This document shows positions 1 through 8,877 of a DNA stretch of 64,000 nucleotides, one piece after another (position 1 is the stretch's first letter; each line of letters starts with the position of its first letter). The notes below the pieces were generated by a model, which saw only the letters and a program-made list of their open reading frames with translations, did not search any database and had not been told where the DNA came from. Origin of the DNA: Saccharopolyspora erythraea. GTDB taxonomy: Bacteria > Actinomycetota > Actinomycetes > Mycobacteriales > Pseudonocardiaceae. The stretch is from NCBI RefSeq assembly GCF_018141105.1, contig NZ_CP054839.1, positions 372,001 to 436,000 of the forward strand. Direction: 5' to 3'. A program made the position numbers and the translations under genes.

Positions 1-851
1 AGCTGGTCGGGCTGACCACCGTCGGCGGCAACGTGGAGCTGGAGCACACCACGGACAACGCCCTGCGGCTGGTGGACTTCTACGGCATGGACGTGCCGGT
101 GGCCCGCGGCGCGGGCCGGCCGCTGGTGCGCGAGCCGAAGACCGCCGCCGACGTGCACGGCGCGACCGGGCTCGGCGGCGCCGTGCTGCCGGAGGCGCGT
201 TCGGCGCTGGTCGACGCGCACGCGGCGGACTTCATCATCGACACCCTGGCCGCCGCGCCGGGCGAGATCAGCCTGGCCGCGGTCGGGCCGCTGACCAACA
301 TCGCGCTGGCCCTGCGCAAGGAGCCGCGGATCGCCGACTGGGCCGCCGAGTTCGTGATCATGGGCGGTTCCTACACCCGCGGCAACACCACGCCCGCCGC
401 CGAGTTCAACGTCCACGCCGACCCGGAAGCCGCCGCGGTGGCCTTCGGCGGAGCGTGGCGGACCGTGATGATCGGCCTCGACCTCACCCACCAGGCTCGG
501 GCGACCGCCGAGGTGCGCAGCCGCTTCGCCGGGCTGGGCAGGCTGGAGGCGGAGCTGCTCACGCCTTGCCTGGACTTCTACGGCGAGCACGACGGTTCGC
601 ACGGCCGCGGCCCGGCCATCCACGACGCCTGCGCGGTCGCCTACGTGGCGAACCCGGCGCTGCTCCGCACAACGCCCGCGCGGGTGGACGTCGAGGTGCA
701 CGGCACGTTCACCGCGGGCATGACGGTGACCGACTTCGGCGGAACGCCCAACGCCGACGTGGCCACCGAGCTCGACGTCCCGGCGTTCTGGGACCTGTTC
801 GACGACGCCTACCGCCGCGTCGCCGAACAGCTCCTGCACCCGGCGGGCTGA
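1..851 (+). CDS. Nucleoside hydrolase (IunH family), 5' end outside the window
   Basis: This is probably a purine/pyrimidine ribonucleoside hydrolase that cleaves the N-glycosidic bond in nucleoside salvage. The reading frame is open from the first bases, and the family motif GLTTVGGN is encoded before the first internal GTG at 33, so the gene starts upstream of the window and that GTG is not its start. Further family signatures are AAVGPLTNIALAL, the MGGSY segment and EFNVHADPEAA, which supplies calcium and ribose contacts in this family. The N-terminal DxDxGxDD calcium site is missing only because of the window edge. The exact substrate cannot be read from the sequence. The gene converges on the next gene, with only 7 bases between the stop codons. 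Confidence 0.9.
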   Translation, partial: LVGLTTVGGNVELEHTTDNALRLVDFYGMDVPVARGAGRPLVREPKTAADVHGATGLGGAVLPEARSALVDAHAADFIIDTLAAAPGEISLAAVGPLTNIALALRKEPRIADWAAEFVIMGGSYTRGNTTPAAEFNVHADPEAAAVAFGGAWRTVMIGLDLTHQARATAEVRSRFAGLGRLEAELLTPCLDFYGEHDGSHGRGPAIHDACAVAYVANPALLRTTPARVDVEVHGTFTAGMTVTDFGGTPNADVATELDVPAFWDLFDDAYRRVAEQLLHPAG

Positions 852-858
852 GCGGGGC

Positions 859-1320
859 TCAGCCGCGCGAACCGCCTTCGACGCACGGGTCCCACTCGGC
901 GGTGGGGTCCATCTGCTCGTGGCGCTGGGTCAGGCTGAACCAGTTGCCCGAGTCGTCGCGCAGCAGCGCCTCGATCCCGTACGGGCGGTTGGTCGGTTCC
1001 TGCACGAACTCCACTCCCCGGGCGGACAGCTCGCGGTAGGTCGCGTGGCAGTCGTCGGTGGACAGCACCCCGGCGCCGAGCACCCCCTTGGCCAGCAGCG
1101 ACCTGACCTGCTCGGCGGACTCGGGGTCCAGCGACGGCGCCGCCGGTTCCATGAGGGTGATCTCGAGGCCGGGCTGGTCCTTGGCCCCGACCGTGACCCA
1201 GCGGAAGTCGCCCATCGCGCTGTCGGTGCGCAGCTCGAAGCCGAGCTTCTCGGTGTAGAACCGCTTGGCCGACTCCTGGTCGAGGACCCACACCGTGGCG
1301 ATCGACAGTCCGGTGATCAT
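859..1320 (-). CDS. VOC (glyoxalase/bleomycin-resistance fold) family protein
   Basis: A 153-residue protein with the paired beta-alpha-beta-beta-beta arrangement of the vicinal oxygen chelate superfamily. It opens with a VLDQESAKRFYTEKLGFEL segment and ends with a second half-module around GNWFSLTQRH. Such proteins bind a divalent metal and act as dioxygenases, lyases or antibiotic-binding proteins. No substrate can be inferred here. It starts at an ATG 36 bases downstream of the AraC-type regulator on the same strand, so the pair is probably one transcript with the regulator upstream. Confidence 0.85.
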   Translation of the reverse strand: MITGLSIATVWVLDQESAKRFYTEKLGFELRTDSAMGDFRWVTVGAKDQPGLEITLMEPAAPSLDPESAEQVRSLLAKGVLGAGVLSTDDCHATYRELSARGVEFVQEPTNRPYGIEALLRDDSGNWFSLTQRHEQMDPTAEWDPCVEGGSRG

Positions 1321-1356
1321 GCGCTGCTCCTTGTTCGGTGGTTGGCACCCGCAACG

Positions 1357-1806
1357 CTAGGAGCGCGCACCGCCGCCGGGCTTCTCCGAAAACACCGACT
1401 TGCGCCGCGGGTTGAACCCGCCGGCGTGCATCAGCGCGAAGCAGCCCGGGACCACCGCGGGCGGGCTGGCCCTGCGGAACTCGGCGGGGGTGACGCCGAC
1501 CTGCTCCTTGAAGCGGGTGCAGAAGCTGCCGAGGCTGCTGAACCCGACGAGGAAGCAGATCTCGGTGACCGTCAGGTTCGCGTTGCGCAGCAGGTCCTGG
1601 GCGCGTTCGATCCGGCGACCGCTGAGGTAGCGGCCCGGCGTCTGCCCGTAGGCGGCGCGGAAGGACCGCACGAAGTGGTTGCGGGAGTACCCGGCGCGGG
1701 CCGCCACCGCGTCCACGTCCAGCGGCTGCGCCCACTCCCGGTCCATGAGGTCCTTGGCCTGGCGGAGGCTTCGCAGGTGGTCGAGGTCGGGGGCGGTGCG
1801 GGTCAT
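1357..1806 (-). CDS. AraC-family transcriptional regulator, short HTH-only form
   Basis: A 149-residue protein made almost entirely of the AraC/XylS double helix-turn-helix domain (residues about 10-110). The first helix region is LDVDAVAARAGYSRNHFVRSF and the second is LTVTEICFLVGFSSLGSFC, followed by the family signature FKEQVGVTPAEFRR. There is no N-terminal sensing cupin; the C-terminal tail (about 35 residues) is Gly/Pro/Arg-rich. The ATG at 1806 is preferred because the in-frame extension to 1983 is low-complexity and arises from a tandem repeat. The regulator lies directly upstream of the VOC gene, which it probably controls. Confidence 0.88.
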   Translation of the reverse strand: MTRTAPDLDHLRSLRQAKDLMDREWAQPLDVDAVAARAGYSRNHFVRSFRAAYGQTPGRYLSGRRIERAQDLLRNANLTVTEICFLVGFSSLGSFCTRFKEQVGVTPAEFRRASPPAVVPGCFALMHAGGFNPRRKSVFSEKPGGGARS

Positions 1807-1842
1807 GCCCGGATGCTCGCACGCGCCCCCGACGACCGGAAC

Positions 1843-1965
1843 GGATCGCGCCACGGGTTCCGGCGACCCCGCGATCGAGTACCAGGCGGCTCGCGCCACG
1901 GGGTTCCCCGCGACCGAGGACCGGACGGCTCGTGCCACGGGGTTCCGCCGACCCGCGCCGCTGTC
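1843..1965. repeat. Three imperfect tandem repeats of about 39-45 bp
   Basis: Three successive units start at 1843, 1888 and 1927, each containing the core CGYGCCACGGGTTCC or CGTGCCACGGGGTTCC followed by a GACC-rich stretch. They lie upstream of the AraC gene and just beyond the 3' end of the glucarate dehydratase gene. An in-frame extension of the AraC ORF through the repeat explains the spurious longer ORF. Confidence 0.7.
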
Positions 1966-2012
1966 GGCACGGCCCGCCCGCACCCCGGACCGCGCCCGGC
2001 GCTCGACCTACC

Positions 2013-3359
2013 TCAGGGCCGGTCGAGGGCCGGGCGCTTGCTGTCGAAGGTCCAGCCCGGCACGAGGTAGCGCATCGCCACGGCGTCGTCCCGCGCGCCG
2101 AGCCCCTCGCTGAGGTAGAGCGCGTGCGCGGCCTCGACCTGCTCCATGTCCAGCTCCACCCCGAGCCCGGGAGCCGTCGGCACCTCGATGCGCCCGTCGC
2201 CGATCCGGAACGGCTCGCGGGTCAGCCGCTGCCCGTCCTGCCAGATCCAGTGCGTGTCGATCGCGGTGATGTCGCCCGGCGCCGCGGCGGCGACGTGGGT
2301 GAACATCGCCAGCGACACGTCGAAGTGGTTGTTGGAGTGCGAGCCCCAGGTCAGCCCCCACGCGTCGCAGAGCTGGGCCACCCGCACCGAGCCGCCCATC
2401 GTCCAGAAGTGCGGGTCGGCGAGCGGGATGTCGACGGCGTCGGTGCGCACGGCGTGCCCGAGCTGGCGCCAGTCGGTCGCGATCATGTTCGTCGCCGTGG
2501 GCAGCCCGGTCGCCCGCCTGAACTCCGCCATCGTCTCGCGCCCGGAGTAGCCGCCCTCCGGTCCGCACGGGTCCTCGGCGTAGGCGAGCACCCCGCGCAG
2601 GTCGCGGCCCAGCTCGATCGCGTCGACCAGCAGCCAGCCGCCGTTGGGGTCGAGGGTGATCCGCGCCTCCGGGAACCGCTCGGCGAGCGCGGTGACGACC
2701 TCGGCCTCCTCCCGGCCCGGCAGCACCCCGCCCTTGAGCTTGAAGTCGTGGAAGCCGTAGCGCGCCTGCGCGGCCTCGGCCAGCCGCACGACGGCCTCGG
2801 GCGTGAGCGCCTCCTCGTCGCGCAGCCGCAGCCAGTCGTCGGACTCGCCGGTCCCCGAGCGGTAGCCGAGGTCGGTCCGGTTCCGGTCGCCGACGAAGAA
2901 GAGGTATCCGAGCACCGGCACCGACTCGCGCTGCTGCCCGTCGCCGAGCAGCTCGGCCACCGGCACGCCGAGGTGCTTGCCGAGCAGGTCGAGCAAGGCG
3001 GCCTCGACGGCGGTGACGGCGTGGATCGCGACGCGCAGGTCGAAGGTCTGCGCGCCCCGGCCGCCGGAGTCGCGGTCGGCGAAGCGCCGGTGCACGCGGT
3101 TCAGCACCGAGTGGTACCGGCCGATCGGTGCGCCCACCACCAGGTCGGTGGCGTCGGTGAGGGTTGCGCGGATGCCCTCGCCACCGGGTACCTCGCCGAC
3201 GCCGGTGTTGCCCGCCGAGTCGGTGAGGATCAGCAGGTTGCGGGTGAAGTGCGGGGCGTGCGCTCCGCTGAGGTTGAGCAACATGCTGTCCCGTCCGGCG
3301 ACGGGCACCACGCGCATGCCGGTCACAACCGGGCTCTGCCGGGTGGTCGTGGTGTTCAT
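2013..3359 (-). CDS. gudD: D-glucarate dehydratase
   Basis: An enolase-superfamily enzyme that dehydrates D-glucarate (and L-idarate) to 5-dehydro-4-deoxy-D-glucarate. The 448 residues match the family length. Visible landmarks are the KLK catalytic pair in FHDFKLKGG, metal ligands in ITLDPNGGW and [10 protein letters not shown], the ATNMIATDW segment, and [19 protein letters not shown], which carries the catalytic His typical of GudD. Start is the ATG at 3359. It is the last gene of a four-gene minus-strand operon whose products take glucarate to alpha-ketoglutarate. The gene upstream ends 22 bases before it. Confidence 0.95.
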   Translation of the reverse strand: MNTTTTRQSPVVTGMRVVPVAGRDSMLLNLSGAHAPHFTRNLLILTDSAGNTGVGEVPGGEGIRATLTDATDLVVGAPIGRYHSVLNRVHRRFADRDSGGRGAQTFDLRVAIHAVTAVEAALLDLLGKHLGVPVAELLGDGQQRESVPVLGYLFFVGDRNRTDLGYRSGTGESDDWLRLRDEEALTPEAVVRLAEAAQARYGFHDFKLKGGVLPGREEAEVVTALAERFPEARITLDPNGGWLLVDAIELGRDLRGVLAYAEDPCGPEGGYSGRETMAEFRRATGLPTATNMIATDWRQLGHAVRTDAVDIPLADPHFWTMGGSVRVAQLCDAWGLTWGSHSNNHFDVSLAMFTHVAAAAPGDITAIDTHWIWQDGQRLTREPFRIGDGRIEVPTAPGLGVELDMEQVEAAHALYLSEGLGARDDAVAMRYLVPGWTFDSKRPALDRP

Positions 3360-3381
3360 GCTGGCGTTCCTCCGGGTGGGG

Positions 3382-4959
3382 TCAGTGCTTGCCGAGCTCG
3401 CCGTCGACGCGGCGCCAGATGCCGTCCGGGTTGCCGTCGGCGACCGCGCGCGGCAGCAGCGCCGCGGGAACGTCCTGGTAGGCGACCGGGCGCAGGAACC
3501 GCTCGATGGCCAGCGTGCCCACCGACGTGGTCCGGGAGTCCGAAGTGGACGGAAAGGGGCCGCCGTGGACCATCGCGTGGCCGACCTCGACGCCGGTCGG
3601 CCAGCCGTTGAACAGGATGCGTCCCGCGCGCTGCTCCAGGACGGGCAGCAGGTCGGCGGCCTGCTCGTGGTCCTGCGCGGTCGCGTGCACGGTGGCCGTG
3701 AGCTGGCCCTCCAGCGCTTCGGCCACGGCGAGCACCTGCGCGGCGCCGGCGCACCGGACCACCAGCGAGCACGAGCCGAAGACCTCCTGCTGGAGAGCAC
3801 CGCTGCCGAGGAAGCTCTCGGCGCTGGTCGACAGCAGGGCCGCGCGGCAAGCGTTGGGCTTGGCGGACTCGCGACCGCGGGCCAGCACGGACACCGGGTC
3901 CTGCGCCGCCAGCGCGGACACGCCCTCGTCATAGGCGCTCGCGATGTCCGGCGTGAGCATCGTCGTCGGTTCGGTCTGCGCCACGGCTTCGGCGGCGGAT
4001 TCCACGAAGGCGTCGAGATCGGGAGAGTCGACGGCGATGACCAGGCCCGGGTTGGTGCAGAACTGCCCCGAGCCCAGCGTCAGCGAGCCGGCGAAGTCCG
4101 AGCCGAGCTGCCCCGCGCGTTCGGCCAGCGCCCCCGGGAGCACGAACACCGGGTTGACGCTGCTCATCTCCGCGTACACCGGGATCGGCCGCGGCCTGGC
4201 CGCCGCGGCGGCGGCCAGCGCGAGCCCGCCGGAGCGCGAGCCGGTGAAGCCGACCGCCTGGACGTGGGGGTCGGTCACCAGTGCCGTGCCCAGCTCGGGT
4301 CCGGAGCCGAAGAGCAGCGAGAAGGTCCCGGCGGGAAGACCGCAGGCGGCGACGGCCTCGGCGACGGCCCGGCCGACCAGCTCCGACGTGCCCGGATGCG
4401 CGTCGTGCGCCTTGACCACCACCGGGCATCCGGCGGCCAGGGCGGAGGCGGTGTCCCCGCCGGCGACCGAGAACGCCAGCGGGAAGTTGCTCGCCCCGAA
4501 CACCGCGACCGGTCCGAGCGCGATCTTGCGCTGCCGGATGTCGGCGCGTGGCAGGGGAGTGCGGTCCGGCCGCGCCGGGTCGATGCGCGCGCCCGCCCAG
4601 CTTCCTTCCCGCGCGACCTCGGCGAACAGCCGCAACTGCCCGGTCGTGCGCGCCCGCTCGCCGGTCAGCCGGGCCGTCGGCAGCCCGGTCTCGGCGTGCG
4701 CCCGGTCGACCAGCGCGGAGCCGATCGCCTCGATCCCGTCGGCGATGGCCTCCAGCAGCCGCGCCCGCTGCTCGCCGCTGGTCTCGCGGTAGACGGCGAA
4801 CGCCTCGTGCGCCGCCGCGCAGGCCCGTTCGACCTCCGCTGCGCCGCCGTGCCCGAACTCCGGCTCCAGCTCCGCGCCGGTGCTCGGGTCCACGGCACGC
4901 ACCCGCTTGCCGCCGCCGAAGACCGGCGTACCCGCGATCAGCATGTTCCTGGTGGGCAT
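3382..4959 (-). CDS. Alpha-ketoglutarate semialdehyde (2,5-dioxovalerate) dehydrogenase
   Basis: An NAD(P)-dependent aldehyde dehydrogenase that oxidises 2,5-dioxovalerate to alpha-ketoglutarate, the last step of glucarate degradation. The 525-residue protein shows the ALDH nucleotide-binding region [15 protein letters not shown], the FTGSRSGG loop, the general-base segment YAEMSSVNP and the catalytic cysteine in [11 protein letters not shown]. This is the type-III KGSADH style rather than the classic FxNxGQxC form. The ATG at 4959 begins one base after the stop codon of the preceding gene, which implies translational coupling. An upstream in-frame ATG at 5028 would lie inside that gene and is rejected. 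Confidence 0.93.
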   Translation of the reverse strand: MPTRNMLIAGTPVFGGGKRVRAVDPSTGAELEPEFGHGGAAEVERACAAAHEAFAVYRETSGEQRARLLEAIADGIEAIGSALVDRAHAETGLPTARLTGERARTTGQLRLFAEVAREGSWAGARIDPARPDRTPLPRADIRQRKIALGPVAVFGASNFPLAFSVAGGDTASALAAGCPVVVKAHDAHPGTSELVGRAVAEAVAACGLPAGTFSLLFGSGPELGTALVTDPHVQAVGFTGSRSGGLALAAAAAARPRPIPVYAEMSSVNPVFVLPGALAERAGQLGSDFAGSLTLGSGQFCTNPGLVIAVDSPDLDAFVESAAEAVAQTEPTTMLTPDIASAYDEGVSALAAQDPVSVLARGRESAKPNACRAALLSTSAESFLGSGALQQEVFGSCSLVVRCAGAAQVLAVAEALEGQLTATVHATAQDHEQAADLLPVLEQRAGRILFNGWPTGVEVGHAMVHGGPFPSTSDSRTTSVGTLAIERFLRPVAYQDVPAALLPRAVADGNPDGIWRRVDGELGKH

Positions 4960-4960
4960 C

Positions 4961-5890
4961 TCAGACCTCCCCGGTGGTCGGCATCGACTTGACGATGTCG
5001 GCGAGCATGGCGATCTCGGCCTCGTCAAGGTCGACCAGCGGGCTGCGGACCGGCCCGGCGGGGCGGCCCACGACCTTCAGCCCGGCCTTGACGATGCTCA
5101 CCGCGTACCCGGCGCGCCGGTTGCGGATGTCGCAGTAGGGCAGCACGAAGTCGTTCAGCCGCCGGTGGACCTCGGCGTGGTCGCGGCGGCGTACCGCGGC
5201 GTAGAAGTCGAGCGCGAACTGCGGGACGAAGTTGAACATCGCCGAGGAGTAGGTGGTCACGCCCAGCTCCAGGTAGGGCAGGGCGAAGGTCTCCGCGGTG
5301 GGCAGGCCGCCGACGTAGGTGAGCCGGTCGCCCAGCTTCGCGTACAGCCGCGTCATCCGCTCGATGTCGCCCACGCCGTCCTTGAACCCGACGAGGTTCG
5401 GGCAGTCCTCGGCCAGCCGCGCGACGGTGGTCTCGGTGTAGACCGCGTTGGCGCGGCTGTAGAGGATCACGCCGAGCCCGGTCGCCGCGCACACCGCGCG
5501 GACGTGCGCGGCCAGCCCCTCCTGGTCGGCTTCGGTCAGGTACGGCGGCAGCAGCAGGATGCCGTGCGCTCCGGCGCGCTCGGCGGCCCGCGCCAGCTCG
5601 ACGGCCATCGCGGTGCCGTACCCGGCGGGCGCGATCACCGGGAGCCCGTCGGGCACCTCCCGCACGGCGGCGGACACGACGGACTCGACCTCGGCCGGGG
5701 TGAGCGAGAAGAACTCGCCGGTGCCCCCGGCCGCGAACAGCCCGGTCGCGCCGAACTGGCCGAGCCACCCGATGTGCTCGCGGTAGGCGGGTTCGTCGAA
5801 GGTCAGGTCGTCCCGGAAGTGGGTGGCCGGGAAGGACAGCAACCCGGACGCCAGCCGCTGGGCGACCTCGTGGGGCGGATAGCTGGACAT
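4961..5890 (-). CDS. 5-dehydro-4-deoxyglucarate dehydratase (decarboxylating), DapA family
   Basis: A class I aldolase-fold enzyme that dehydrates and decarboxylates 5-dehydro-4-deoxy-D-glucarate to 2,5-dioxovalerate. The 309 residues have the DapA/NAL layout: [13 protein letters not shown] for substrate carboxylate binding, the Tyr in [11 protein letters not shown] and the Schiff-base Lys in [10 protein letters not shown]. The YSRAN and FKDG context is that of KDGDH rather than dihydrodipicolinate synthase, and the neighbouring glucarate genes confirm it. It lies between the transporter gene and the semialdehyde dehydrogenase gene in the operon. Confidence 0.93.
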   Translation of the reverse strand: MSSYPPHEVAQRLASGLLSFPATHFRDDLTFDEPAYREHIGWLGQFGATGLFAAGGTGEFFSLTPAEVESVVSAAVREVPDGLPVIAPAGYGTAMAVELARAAERAGAHGILLLPPYLTEADQEGLAAHVRAVCAATGLGVILYSRANAVYTETTVARLAEDCPNLVGFKDGVGDIERMTRLYAKLGDRLTYVGGLPTAETFALPYLELGVTTYSSAMFNFVPQFALDFYAAVRRRDHAEVHRRLNDFVLPYCDIRNRRAGYAVSIVKAGLKVVGRPAGPVRSPLVDLDEAEIAMLADIVKSMPTTGEV

Positions 5891-5929
5891 CAGAGTGGTT
5901 TCTCCTCGTTCATCGCGCTTGTTCGGGGG

Positions 5930-7255
5930 TCATCGCGCTTGATCGGCGGTTTCGCCGACGACAGGGGTGCCGGCCCGCCGCTGCCGGATCAGCAGCACCG
6001 AGGCGGCGGCCAGCAGGGAGGCCAGCGCCAGGGCGTACAGGCCGTAGGTGACCTCGCCGGTCTGCTCCTTGATGAAGCCGAACCCGAACGGGGCGACGAA
6101 CCCGCCCAGGTTCCCCAGCGAGTTGATCACGGCGATGGCCGGGGCGACGACCAGCGGGCTCAGGCTGCGCTGCGGGATCGACCAGAACAGCGGGCTGGCG
6201 CTCTTGAAGCCCATCGCGGCCACGCACAGGAAGGCCAGCGCGGGCAACGGCGAGGCGACCGCGGCCAGCCACGTCCCCACGGCGGCGGTGACGAGCGCGA
6301 TCACCAGCAGCGGACGGCGGTCGCCCGCGCGGTCCCCGGCTCGCCCGGACACATACATCGCGACCACCGCGCAGATCCACGGCAGCGACGACAGCAGGCC
6401 CACGGTGATGTCGTCGGTGCCCTCGATGCGGCGCACGATCGAGGGCAGCCAGAAGGTGTTGGCGTAGATGGAGAGCTGGATGGCGAAGTAGATCCAGCAG
6501 AACAGCAGCAGCTTGCCGTCGAGCAGCAGCCGCCAGCGCGACCCGCCCGGGGCCTCGGTGGTCTTGGAGGCGTCCTCCTCGTCGATCCGCGAGATCAGCG
6601 CGGTCTTCTCGTCGTCGGTCAGCCACTTCGCGTCGCGGATCCTGGAGTCCAGGAAGAAGTAGGCGACGACGCCCACCACCACCGAGAGCGCGCCTTCCAG
6701 GCCGAACAGCCACTGCCAGCCCCGCACGCCGAGGAACCCGTGCATCGACAGCAGCGGTCCCGACAGCGGCCCGGAGATCGCCGCGGCGATGGACGAACCG
6801 GCGACGAACAGCGCGGTCGCCCGGCCGCGGTGGGAGTCGGGCAGCCAGCGGGTGAAGTAGAAGATCACCGCCGGGAAGAACCCGGCTTCGGCGGCGCCGA
6901 GCAGGAAGCGCAGCACGTAGAACATCTCGGGGCTGTTGACGAAGGCCATCGCGGCCGACACCAGCCCCCAGCTCACCATGATCCTGGTGAGCCAGACGCG
7001 GGCGCCGAACTTCTCCATCATCACGTTGCTGGGCAGCTCGAACAGCGCGTAGGCGACGAAGAACAGGCCGGCGCCGAAGCCGTAGGCCGTGGCGCCGATG
7101 CCGACGTCGGCCTCCAGGTAGGTCTCGGCGTAGCCGATGTTGGAGCGGTTGAGCTGGTTGCAGACCAGCATGACGACGAACAGCGGGACGACCCGCCGGA
7201 AGATCTTGCCGATCGCGCCCGCCAGCGCGTCCGGTCTCTCGGAGGTGAACGTCAT
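5930..7255 (-). CDS. MFS transporter, probable glucarate/galactarate permease (ACS family)
   Basis: A 441-residue major facilitator with about twelve hydrophobic segments, a charged central loop (about residues 190-230) and ACS-family features such as GAAEAGFFPAVIFYFTRWLP in the fourth and fifth helices. It is the first gene of the glucarate operon, 39 bases before the KDGDH gene, and probably imports aldarates by proton symport. The ATG at 7255 follows a GA-rich stretch. The promoter must lie in the 155-base space shared with the divergent LysR gene. Confidence 0.9.
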   Translation of the reverse strand: MTFTSERPDALAGAIGKIFRRVVPLFVVMLVCNQLNRSNIGYAETYLEADVGIGATAYGFGAGLFFVAYALFELPSNVMMEKFGARVWLTRIMVSWGLVSAAMAFVNSPEMFYVLRFLLGAAEAGFFPAVIFYFTRWLPDSHRGRATALFVAGSSIAAAISGPLSGPLLSMHGFLGVRGWQWLFGLEGALSVVVGVVAYFFLDSRIRDAKWLTDDEKTALISRIDEEDASKTTEAPGGSRWRLLLDGKLLLFCWIYFAIQLSIYANTFWLPSIVRRIEGTDDITVGLLSSLPWICAVVAMYVSGRAGDRAGDRRPLLVIALVTAAVGTWLAAVASPLPALAFLCVAAMGFKSASPLFWSIPQRSLSPLVVAPAIAVINSLGNLGGFVAPFGFGFIKEQTGEVTYGLYALALASLLAAASVLLIRQRRAGTPVVGETADQAR

Positions 7256-7410
7256 CGGTCACTCTTTCGAAGCTGTGAGGGCCGGGGCGAGGTGGCCGGA
7301 TCGCGGCCACGTGGTGCTGGTCACTGGCGCCGGTTGCGAACGACACTAGGGTTGGTCTTCAATGCGCGTCCAACTCCGATAAGGCATGCACTGATACCCG
7401 AACGGCATCG
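7256..7410. promoter_or_regulatory. Divergent control region of the glucarate operon and its LysR regulator
   Basis: This 155-base gap separates the outward-facing transporter and LysR genes, the usual place for a LysR operator. An imperfect inverted repeat with GCATGC at its centre (around 7380-7398) and AT-richer sequence lie close to the LysR start. The exact T-N11-A box cannot be assigned by eye. Confidence 0.5.
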
Positions 7411-8286
7411 ATGTTCACGCTGAACCAGCTCGCCGGATTCGTCGCGGTGGCCGAGGAACTGCACTTCGGCCGCGCCGCGCAGCGCCTCCGGATGACCCAG
7501 CCGCCGCTGAGCCGCCAGATCCAGCAACTGGAGAAGGAGCTCAAGGTGCGGCTGTTCGACCGCGCGGGCCGCGCGGTCCGCCTCACCCCGGCCGGGCGGG
7601 CGTTCCTGGCCGACGCCCGGCGGCTGTTGCACGAGGCCGAGAACGCGACCCTCTCGGTGCGGCGCACCAACAGCGGCCAGGCGGGCATCGTGCGGATCGG
7701 CTTCACCGCCACCTCGGCCTACGGTGTGCTCGGCGGCCTGCTCGGCACGGCCCGCGACCGGCTGCCGCACGTCGACGTCGTGCTGCGGGAACTGGTCACC
7801 CGCGACCAGGTGGAGCAGCTGTCCTCGGGAGCCCTGGACCTCGGGCTGGCCCGGCCGACGGCCGCGGGACCGGGACTCCAGTCGCGGCGGATCCGTTCCG
7901 AGCCCCTGCTGGCCGCCGTGCCGCAGGAGCACCCGCTGGCCCGCGGCGATGGACCGCTGGAGCTCGCCCGGCTCGACGGCGCGGACGTGGTGACCTACTC
8001 GCCGACCGACGCGACCTACTTCTACGACCTGCTCATCAGCGTCTTCCGCGCGGCCGGGGTGCGCCCGCACTACGTCCAGCACGTCAGCCAGGTCCACACG
8101 GTCCTCGCCCTGGTGCAGGTCGGGCTGGGGATCGCGCTGGTGCCCTCGACCGCCGCACGCCTGCGGGTGGAGGGCGTGGAGTTCCGGGAGGTCGACCTGC
8201 CCGACCCGGAACCAGTCGAGCTGCACCTGATGTGGCGGCGGGCCAACGACAACCCGGCTTTGCACGCCCTGCTCGCCCTGCTCTGA
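7411..8286 (+). CDS. LysR-family regulator of the glucarate operon
   Basis: A 291-residue LysR-type transcriptional regulator. The N-terminal winged HTH reads MFTLNQLAGFVAVAEELHFG, then RAAQRLRMTQPPLSRQIQQLE, and is followed by a periplasmic-binding-protein-like effector domain. It is divergent from the transporter-led glucarate operon, the classic arrangement for a pathway-specific activator responding to glucarate or a pathway intermediate. The specific role is inferred from position. The ATG at 7411 is the only start that preserves the conserved N-terminus. Confidence 0.92.
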   Translation: MFTLNQLAGFVAVAEELHFGRAAQRLRMTQPPLSRQIQQLEKELKVRLFDRAGRAVRLTPAGRAFLADARRLLHEAENATLSVRRTNSGQAGIVRIGFTATSAYGVLGGLLGTARDRLPHVDVVLRELVTRDQVEQLSSGALDLGLARPTAAGPGLQSRRIRSEPLLAAVPQEHPLARGDGPLELARLDGADVVTYSPTDATYFYDLLISVFRAAGVRPHYVQHVSQVHTVLALVQVGLGIALVPSTAARLRVEGVEFREVDLPDPEPVELHLMWRRANDNPALHALLALL

Positions 8287-8333
8287 CCGCGCTCCCACGC
8301 GTGGCGGCGGACCGGTGAGGTTGACTGTCGGGC

Positions 8334-8819
8334 ATGACCGAACTGCCTAGCGAGGAAGCACCGGTCGTCGTGGACGACGCCCGCCACGACGACGCCGACC
8401 AGCTCACCGCCCTGGTGCGCTCCAGCGCCGCCTACGCGGGCGAGTACCAGGCGATGGTCGCCGGTGACACGATCACGACCGGCTACCTCGAGGCCAACCT
8501 GGTGCGGGTGGCCAGGGGCGGCGACGGCGCGGTGCGCGGCTTCTACGCGATGCTCACGCCCGGTCGCGGAGAGCCCGGTGAGGGCGAGCTCGACTACCTC
8601 TTCGTCGGCGACGGCCAGCAGGGGCGCGGCCTGGGCAGGCTGCTGTTCGACGACATGCGCGCGCAGGCGGCCCGGCGCGGGCTCCGCGCGGTCCACATCG
8701 TCTCGCACCCGCCGGCGGAGGAGTTCTACCGTGCCCGTGGCGCCCGCCGCGTGGGCGAGGTGCCGCCGCGCGGCAGCATCACGTGGTCCCGCCCGCACCT
8801 TCTGCTCACCCTGGTGTAG
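8334..8819 (+). CDS. GNAT-family N-acetyltransferase
   Basis: A 161-residue single-domain acetyltransferase. The acetyl-CoA pyrophosphate-binding motif A is visible as LDYLFVGDGQQGRGLGRLLF (Q/R-x-x-G-x-G/A form), preceded by the beta4 strand and followed by the beta5 segment GLRAVHIVSHPPAEEFYRARGARR. The acceptor substrate is unknown. It starts at the ATG at 8334 and stands alone between two LysR genes. Confidence 0.9.
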   Translation: MTELPSEEAPVVVDDARHDDADQLTALVRSSAAYAGEYQAMVAGDTITTGYLEANLVRVARGGDGAVRGFYAMLTPGRGEPGEGELDYLFVGDGQQGRGLGRLLFDDMRAQAARRGLRAVHIVSHPPAEEFYRARGARRVGEVPPRGSITWSRPHLLLTLV

Positions 8820-8835
8820 CGACCGCTGGGAATCT

Positions 8836-8851
8836 TCACAGGGACGTGTGA
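8836..8851. promoter_or_regulatory. Inverted repeat TCACA-N6-TGTGA upstream of a LysR gene
   Basis: Perfect 5-bp arms separated by six bases (TCACAGGGACGTGTGA), ending 26 bases before the ATG of the following LysR gene. Position and symmetry suit an operator, perhaps for autoregulation. No factor can be named. Confidence 0.4.
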
Positions 8852-8877
8852 ACGCGTTTCTGTGGGAGATTTCCGGG

